Assembly: GCA_023525975.1 (NCBI GenBank)
Contig: CM042042.1
Span: forward strand, 48,433,880 to 48,497,879
Length of the DNA: 64,000 nt
From: Smallanthus sonchifolius
Lineage: Eukaryota > Streptophyta > Magnoliopsida > Asterales > Asteraceae
Direction of reading: 5' to 3'
Below the pieces are notes generated by a model. That model did no database searches, was not told the DNA's origin, and saw nothing but the letters and a program-made list of their open reading frames with translations. The position numbers and the translations under genes are program-made. This document shows, piece after piece, positions 57,301-64,000 of the stretch (position 1 is its first letter; each line of letters starts with the position of its first letter).

Positions 57301-60300
57301 TCAAGCATGCACGATGTTGGTACAAAAACCTCAAACATGACAAGTGCCGGCTCTATCTCATGCTCAGCAACCGAACCATGCGGGTCCCTCAAAATCGCAT
57401 CTTCCTGGGATCTTGGATCTTCATAGATATCAACCATATTTCCATCTTCCCTTACTTTCCGTTTTTTAACTCCACAGTCAGATTCATCTTGATCATGTGG
57501 TTCAGTTTTTAAACTTGTTTCCATACTTATAACACCATTGACAGATTGTTTGCTAACATCTGGCAGAACCGGAATTCCTATCCAGAGACCGGAATCATCA
57601 TCGCGAGTGTAAATCTCAGGGGCGGGATACCATTCATGCCTGTCCATAGTAAGTAGAACAGACTGCAGCCAAAAGATACCAATTTGTCAGGTTTTAAGAA
57701 CAAGCACACATGACATCTGTTGATGATATAACACTGCATGTATGATATATTACCTTCCTCCTATGACGATCCGTGTAGCTTATATATTCCAATGGAACCC
57801 TGGCTCCTCTAGAAAGTGTAGATAGAACCCTGATAAAGTCTTCAAGGTGTGAAATCTCTTCACCTGCAAACTTCTTTATAATGGCATGCCTTGGAACTCC
57901 AGCTCTATAAAGCATATAACTACAGACACCACAATAAGTCTATTTAAATGAAAGAATCCTACCGGTTCACTTTGAGCAGGATCTGTAAAACAACATACCC
58001 GGGTTCCGAGACATACACAAGACCACAATGAAAGCGGAAATTCCTAGCCTGTTTAAAAAGAAAACCGGTTTAAAGCTTCTATAGAGGTGTCAACGAGCCG
58101 AGCCATCTACTCGAGATCGGCTCGATAGAAACTCAAATCAAGCTGAGCATAAACGAGGGCTTCGAGCTTATATTGGGGCTCGTTTAATCAACACGCTTGA
58201 ACCTGAGCTTCACATATCGAGCTCGAGCAGGCTACCGAACCTAAACGAGCGTTTTATTTAAATAATGCTTATTTAGTGTATTAAAATAATATATATATAT
58301 ATAGGGGAAGGATCAAGAGAAAACCACAAATTTAGGCGAAAACCAAGAAAACCACTAAAACAATGTGTAATACTATGGGATACGTATACGTAACCGCAAT
58401 TTTTTTGTTTTCTGTTTACGTATATGTAACACTTTGGGTTACGTATACGTAAGCCAATATTTAAATGATTTTTTGGTAAAAAGGTGTAATATTACATTGA
58501 TACTCTTATAAAAAAATAAAAATAAAATGAAATAAAAAATAAATATTATTATATTAATTGGTTAAAATTGATTTTTTTTAGTGGTTTTCTCGGTTTTCGC
58601 CTAACTATGTGGTTTTCTCTGGAACCCTCCCCTATATATATATATAATTATGATAAAAATAATTAAATAATATATGTTATGTTGTATGTACAAACGATAA
58701 TTACAAATATATAAATAAAATGATAAAATTATTAATATTAATAAATAACAAAGGAGCCTAGCCTGAGCAGAGCTCCATCTTGAAAAACTACTCATGAGTC
58801 GAATTCAAGCTTTAGAAATAGAGATCTAAACAAACCGATCTCGAGCCCGAGCTCTCTTGAGTTAAACAAGCCGATCTTGAGCTTAAGCGAGCTCGGGCTT
58901 AGCTCGGCATTCTATAATAAGAGAAAAAAAGAGAATGATTGCAAAAACAACAAACAAATTTAAAGATAATAGACCAACCTGTTGATAGGAAAGAGGATGT
59001 ATCACAGCACCACTAACTTCCAAGAAGTAGTTTGGAGTTATCGAGTGCAAGTCCTGAACCTGAAGATCAAGATAGCATACGGGTTTGGAAAAGATAATGA
59101 TAATGATAATGATATCGATATCAACACATAATCCAAAAATTCAAGTAGCTTACCGTCAATTGAACAGTAAAAGGTTTGCCACCTCTTTCAAGTTCTAACT
59201 CAACATTTTGGCCTACGCTGTCATCAAGTAGAGACTCCATTTTCAGAAACTGAGTAATAACCTGCATCAAGATTTGGAGCAAGTCAAATGGTAAATTTTG
59301 ATTTTAATTTACATGCATATAAAGTGTGTTTTATAATTTATAGCACAAAGAATATGCACCTCTTTGTTCATACGAACAAGCACATCACCTGGCTCTAACT
59401 GTTTATGAGCTGGCCCACCCGGCACCTACAGAATGCTCATGATGTCATCAGCTGCGAACATACTGATGAACGTATACAATCTAGTAATTCACTGATAGAA
59501 GTGAAAAAAGACTTACTACAGAATCAACTACAAGCATTCCAGTTTCGCTTAAGGGAGACGCATGGCGCACCAACTAATTTAATCGATAACTAAGATTAGG
59601 GTTCAGAGAGAACAAGAAAACCAAAAATACCATAATAATAATAATAATAACAATATAAATAACAATAAAATAATTAAAGAAAGTGTGAACCTGCTCTGTT
59701 TCACTTTGCAAACCAAGGCGACGGGTCTCATCAAATCCTTTGTGGAGAAATGTTGTCTGCATCACACATATCATGCAACATTAAGCATAAATAGGTCATA
59801 GGTATGTACTATGTCGATTGTAGACAATTGAAAAACCCACAAACCTGAAGTGTACCACGGAGGATTGTAACAGCCTCCCATTTATCTTGAAAAGAATTTC
59901 TTCCTTTCTGCAAGAAATTCAAAGCCCTAACCACCTGTAAGGTCACACAATAATGTTTTTTTTGTGAACTTGACATATTGCTTCTTCAAAACATTACAGA
60001 AGAAGACAGTTTGATGATGCTGAGCTGCATATAGAAATAAAATATACATATTATTTATTTACTCGTTCTAAAGGTAAGAAAAATGCTGAAGCACTTGAAG
60101 ACTTGCTGCCAGCATTCAAGGCAACTGCTCGTCCTTGCCAATCGATGACGGGGGAACCACTTGAACCACCTTTAGTACCTGAAGCCGCCTGATGTAAGCA
60201 CAGAAATTAAAAGAAACAAAAAAGTCAATTTATTATAATAAGATTGAGTTGCAACGATCAAATTTGGTATCGACTATCTGCACAGAAACAAAAAAAGTCT

Positions 60301-61938
60301 ACACATTTCTATGAACTTGAGTTGCAATAAGCAGATTTGCTAAGATATACCTACAACAGAAAATTCAACAAACCACAATAACCTTATATGAAAAGAAATA
60401 TTTTTGTGGGCCACGTAATAGGAAATGATAAAAGAAAATAGAAGGTAGGACAAAAACAAAAATGAAAAAGGGTCAGTAATTGTGCAGAAGTCTGCAACAA
60501 CATTTTTGCTTAACCTGCATGTAGAATGTATTGAAATCGTTGTAGCCATCCCTGCAGCAGGCAAAAGACTTTATAGTTAATACTTCATACATAGTGGTAA
60601 AATTGCCATATGTATTTTAAGCTAGGTTTTATTCTACATATATCTGAATGTAAATCGTATCAGTTTGATGAAATTCAGATGCATAGACAAAGAAATGTTT
60701 TTTATAATGTAACATCAGCTGACTACTATTCAAAAATCATGTAGTCACAGTTACTCTTTATTCCTTCCTTTTTTAGTTGAAGTACACATGATACGATATA
60801 AGTTTCTTTACCTCATTTAGTACTCCCACTGCAAAGTTATAAGATTTTTGACTTAAAATTTAATGTTTCCATAAACAGATGAGAAGCATAAAGTGTGGTT
60901 CCTATGATGCTGCACATTGTATACTCTGCAAAGGAATCTTTTTTTATGTAACAGTGAGAACTTGCCACCGGAAAACTCACGGGGCCCCACTAATGCCCCA
61001 CTAACCAATGGAACTACGTAAAATGCAGCTTGCGCTAGGCAGGTAGCCTTCAAGGGGTTAATGGCAGAAACCAATGAAAGTTGGATTCATACCTCTAGAG
61101 GGAAACTGCACAGTAATCTCGTGCTCAACATAGCCACAAATGGTTATGATCAATAAAAGAAAAGACAAAAAGTGATTGATAGATGCATATTCATTACTAG
61201 GTCAAAAACCCTTGTATTACACGGGTTGAATAAAGGAAATATTAAATAGTTAGTAATGAAGATTTAGGAATTATAAGACAAGACGGTATTTTGAGATTAG
61301 ATACGATTGAAACTAATTTAAATAGTTACTAACTATATCTATTGAGGTGTATTTATAATACCGGGATGGAGAAAAAATAAGCGGGAAAAAGAATCTCGGG
61401 CTAACATAATTGTAACATGTGACGAAACCAGTTACTTATTTATTACGTATAGATTCACTAAACATGTAATGTACACCACAAGAATAGAAGATTAATAGAT
61501 AACTTAACCAGTATAAACACAACTTCAATCACATAAAAGAGGAAAATATGGTGCAGCACATACTTTTTATAATGTGGAGCATCTCTATCCAAACGAGCAA
61601 GGGTACCAGCCAAAATAGAGACCTATAAATTGAGACCAAATGTGAACAATAGTACACATGAAGAATATTAAACAGATGGTACCTAATATAAATTAAGCTG
61701 CTTAGCAATTAAATTGCACAGCGACAGCACAGTCCTAGATCACTTTCATTACTAACAACTCTAATTTCAAGAAGTAATATTGTACATGTAGAATATTATA
61801 TACCTTCTCTCCACTATCATTACCAACAACTCTAATTTCCAGGCCAACACAAGCAGCATCTGGAGCAAGAGGGATCTCCTCATAGCTTAAAAATTGAATT
61901 GCAGAGGGATCATAACGAAAGAATCCAAAATCATGAAC
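54312..61938 (-). CDS. DEG7: DEG7 protease (Do-like 7), N-terminus beyond the window
   Basis: Twenty exons, all GT-AG with consistent phases: 61938-61804, 61622-61564, 60551-60515, 60188-60063, 59934-59845, 59756-59691, 59573-59517, 59425-59360, 59261-59154, 59059-58979, 58048-57999, 57919-57754, 57662-57147, 57068-56963, 56872-56702, 56614-56535, 55806-55363, 55277-55120, 54666-54555, 54473-54312. They give 929 residues; the Arabidopsis protein is about 1,100. The catalytic Asp lies in HDFGFF (first exon here) and the catalytic Ser in GGSSGSP (60188-60063); the His exon is missing, off the edge. PDZ domains and the degenerate second protease half follow (LEPGDVLVR, FFGTGVVIHHS, SFSGVLTDEQ, ILEVELYPTLL). 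Arabidopsis DEG7 is a chloroplast stromal serine protease linked to photosystem II repair. Introns carry hAT, Helitron and foldback elements. Confidence 0.96.
54718..55077. mobile_element. hAT-like element in a DEG7 intron
   Basis: Ends TAGGGGTGGCAATT and, reversed, CAGGGGTGGTAATT; interior of CGTGTCGTGTT-type words. A flanking duplication is only 5 of 8 (GTAGAATT / CTCGAAAT), so the insertion is old or the ends are slightly off. Confidence 0.7.
55842..56499. mobile_element. hAT element, 658 bp, in a DEG7 intron
   Basis: Left end CCGGGGTGTAAACGAG; right end reversed TAGGGGTGTAATTGAG. The duplication TTCATACT (55834-55841) / TTCTTACT (56500-56507) matches at 7 of 8. It fills most of the intron between exons 55806 and 56535. 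The interior has CTCGAGC-type words. Confidence 0.85.
56670..56687. repeat. (GT)n microsatellite
   Basis: About nine GT units in a DEG7 intron, preceded by an A-rich run. Confidence 0.9.
58080..58920. mobile_element. hAT-like element in a DEG7 intron, with a foldback MITE inside
   Basis: Outer arms with CGAGCCGAGCC and, at the right, AGCTCGGGCTTAGCTCGG resemble 55842-56499. The ends are decayed and no duplication is clear. The foldback at 58302-58634 lies inside it. Confidence 0.55.
58302..58634. mobile_element. Foldback MITE, 333 bp
   Basis: The left arm GGGGAAGGATCAAGAGAAAACC and the reversed right arm GGGGAGGGTTCCAGAGAAAACC pair over more than 40 bp, continuing with TTAGGCGAAAACC. TA flanks both ends. 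It has the same layout as the element at 24473-24663, with a different sequence. The loop has TACGTATACGTAA palindromes. Confidence 0.82.
61197..61453 (-). mobile_element. Short Helitron, 257 bp, in a DEG7 intron
   Basis: CTAG at 61197-61200 followed by the reversed hairpin region CCCTTGTATTACACGGG. The minus-strand 5' end is TCTATACGTAATAAATAAGT at 61453. Confidence 0.78.
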
Positions 61939-62189
61939 CTAAAGATTGGAAAAGAATAATGTCAGTATCATGCACAAAAAAACATATATTTAGACCCATA
62001 GATTCAACAATGCACAAATCATACTTTAAAAAAGTGAGCAGGTGCATAACTTGAAGTTTTATACAAGAATATGTTGACTTATGGAGCCTAATGATGTTTC
62101 CGTGTTGGCAAGAGCTGACAGTATATTGGTCAGCTTATGGTATCAGCTCAGGGCAGATTTAGTACAGATGATTTCTAGTCTAAGGGTGG

Positions 62190-62600
62190 CAATCGTGTCT
62201 GGTAGGCGAGTTGAAATTGATGAAACCGACATGGTCATGTCCATATATTCGCCCGACATGGCCATGTCCATTAACTGCTTTTTGTCAAAGACAACCCTGA
62301 CCCAGAGACACTTAAAAGTTAAAACCATGTAACACGAAAACAACCCATTTATATAAACGGGTCAAACAAGTTGGCAAGTCAAAAAGAGTTGACGAGTTAC
62401 AAAATGAGTTGTGATCAAGTTGTAAATGGGTTAAATGGGTCGTACACGGGTTGGTATGTTGAACTTATAAATTAATAATTTTAATTTTAATAGTACAAGC
62501 CGAACGTGAGCTGTATATTAATTGGGTTGGACAAGTCAATCCAAACATGACATGTTTATTAAACCGGTTAGAATAGCCAACCCAAAACCCCATTATTTTC
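62190..62600. mobile_element. hAT-like fragment in the first DEG7 intron seen
   Basis: The left end AAGGGTGGCAATCGTGTC resembles the TAGGGGTGGCAATT ends. The body has CGGGTCAAACAAGTTGG and GGTCGTACACGGGTTG words. The right end was not found. Confidence 0.4.
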
Positions 62601-62609
62601 GTGTCGGTA

Positions 62610-63815
62610 AAATAAAATCCGACAACTTTGATGACCACAATTTTGGTTTCTGGGAAATGCAGATATTTTGGTTTCTAGAAAATGCAGATCAAAGATCACT
62701 TGTTCTAGAAAAAACTGCATGAACCAATCAAAGCCAGAAAAGATCGAAAAATTCCAAGTGTGGTCAGGATGTTTACGGCGAAGAATGTTGCTTACAACAT
62801 CGTCAATGAAAAGACTACCTACAGTCTACAGACTCATCAAGACGTTGTCTAAATCCAACTCTCCAACATGGATGAAAAGCCATCGGCTTCAAATAAAGGT
62901 CATTTCAGTGTTTGAAGATTAAGGAAGGTGCTTTTTTTACAGATCACGTGAACAAATTCAATACGATACTATCCCGATTAGTTTATTTGAATATCACATT
63001 CGATGAAGTACAAACACTCTTATTGTCTTATTTGCCCGAGAGTTGGTCTCGTTATTGCAATTTGGAGTCTAGAACTACTAAGCTTACTTTTGAAGATGAC
63101 AATGGGTTCTGTGAGTCATGTGCTCTTGGCAAACAGAAGAAGGCTAGATGGGATTTATACTGATGTTTGTGACTATGCCAGTTTCATCAATAGGCAGATT
63201 CAAGTAATATGTCACATTCATTGATGAATCCACAAAAAAGGTATGGGTTTGCTTTTTGAAATATATATAGCAGATTAAGTGTCTCAAGTAACATAATGGG
63301 GATGAATACATCAACAAAGAGTTTACCGATTATTCTGCCAAGAATGAGTTTAAGATGCTGAAAAAAGTTACAGAAACACCTCAGCATTTTAGAGTTGCTA
63401 AGACAATGAACAGAACACCAAATGAAAGGGAAACGAGCATGAGGCTTCATGTAGGGTGCCAAAGATGTTATGAGCGAATTCTGATATGCTTTCGTATTTT
63501 GGTGGTTGTTTTGATTCAGAGTTTGGGTTGTCAGTTGGATATCCAGGTTACATAAGAGGGTTGTTCTTTTAACCATTGAAGCAAGCAAAGAGCTCATATG
63601 GTTGAAGAGTTTCTTATCATAGTTGGGCAAAAAAACATGAAGACAGTCTTCTTTACAAAGACAACCAGAGTGTGGTTCATCGTGCAAAGAATCTAGGGTT
63701 TCCAGCATGACAAAGCACATTCATTTAAGATATCATTTCATCAAATAACTGATGAATGATGGTATGGTATGTTGCCCTTGAAAAAAATTCTTGGTACGAA
63801 CATGGTTTAAAAAAA
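62610..63815 (+). mobile_element. Heavily deleted Ty1-copia element
   Basis: Successive frames resemble copia parts. Around 62630-62670 FDDHNFGFWEMQI is gag-like. 62912-63090 includes HVNKFNTILSRLVYLNITFDEVQTLLLSYLPESW-like gag sequence. About 63105-63150 has CESCALGKQKKA, the GAG-pre-integrase zinc part. 63655-63810 (KDNQSVVHRAKNLGF, then ALEKNSW) is RNase H and the C-terminus. Protease, most of integrase and RT are absent, and there are many stops. It lies in the intron that precedes the first DEG7 exon in the window. Confidence 0.8.
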
Positions 63816-63824
63816 CGGTCGAGG

Positions 63825-63935
63825 CGTACGCCTCACAAGGTATTTTGGTACGTACGCCTCACTAGGGCTGAGGCGGTCGAGGCGGGCTGAGGCGGTCGAG
63901 GCGGGCTGAGGCGGGGCTGAGGCGGTAGAAATGGA
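63825..63935. repeat. GC-rich minisatellite, unit about 19 bp
   Basis: CTGAGGCGGTCGAGGCGGG is repeated three or four times, preceded by two GTACGCCTCAC copies. It contrasts with the AT-rich flanks and follows the copia remnant directly. Confidence 0.85.
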
Positions 63936-64000
63936 AAAATTTGACTTTTGACTGGACTTTTGACCCATTTGAGCTGTGTATATCATTTTATTAACGAAAT

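Overview
This is a window of a plant nuclear genome: AT-rich, with spliced genes, canonical GT-AG introns and dense transposable elements. The proteins look eudicot. The style of the repeats (long LTRs, Helitrons with CTAG ends, hAT elements with TAGGGGTG ends) would fit an Asteraceae species, but that assignment is only an impression and needs a database search.

I support nine host genes. From left to right they are: a type 2 non-specific lipid transfer protein (minus, 3841-4134); a six-exon lipid phosphate phosphatase (plus, 21122-22989); ribosomal protein L26/uL24 (plus, 26407-26856); a two-exon tandem CCCH zinc-finger protein like Arabidopsis C3H14/C3H15 (plus, 32839-34671); a two-exon ThDP enzyme, 2-hydroxyacyl-CoA lyase/oxalyl-CoA decarboxylase (minus, 35673-37646); a DUF4228/PADRE-like protein (plus, 46401-46847); a 75-residue membrane protein with ACGT boxes upstream (minus, 48145-48372); a one-exon CC-NBS-LRR resistance-type protein (plus, 50275-53163); and 20 exons of the DEG7 protease (minus, 54312-61938), whose N-terminus lies beyond the right edge. 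The genes are functionally unrelated, as expected for a plant chromosome arm. The NLR and DEG7 converge.

Much of the rest is transposon. The left edge holds a minus-strand Ty1-copia element with its LTR and primer-binding site; its gag is broken, and pol is open from a stop at 1526 out to the edge. From 8.8 to 20 kb lies a Helitron-rich block in which a family of about 0.4 kb non-autonomous Helitrons sits head to tail, is repeatedly invaded, and contains nested LTR and hAT insertions. Solo LTRs of about 2.1 kb with perfect 5-bp target duplications lie at 38468-40567 and 41728-43844. Several hAT-type elements have 8-bp duplications. A SINE at 30378-30586 has an 18-bp duplication. A degraded Harbinger-type ORF1 region is at 29-30.3 kb, and a wrecked copia element lies in the DEG7 intron at the right edge.

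The main points for follow-up are the nested insertion stacks that can be read base by base; the Helitron family that carries an ACGTGTC-type box near its 5' end; an unrecognised gene remnant split by a Helitron and a foldback element (23.5-25.4 kb); a possible organelle-derived insert (about 28.26-28.51 kb); and the transposon load of the DEG7 introns. I saw no convincing new biological system beyond these.
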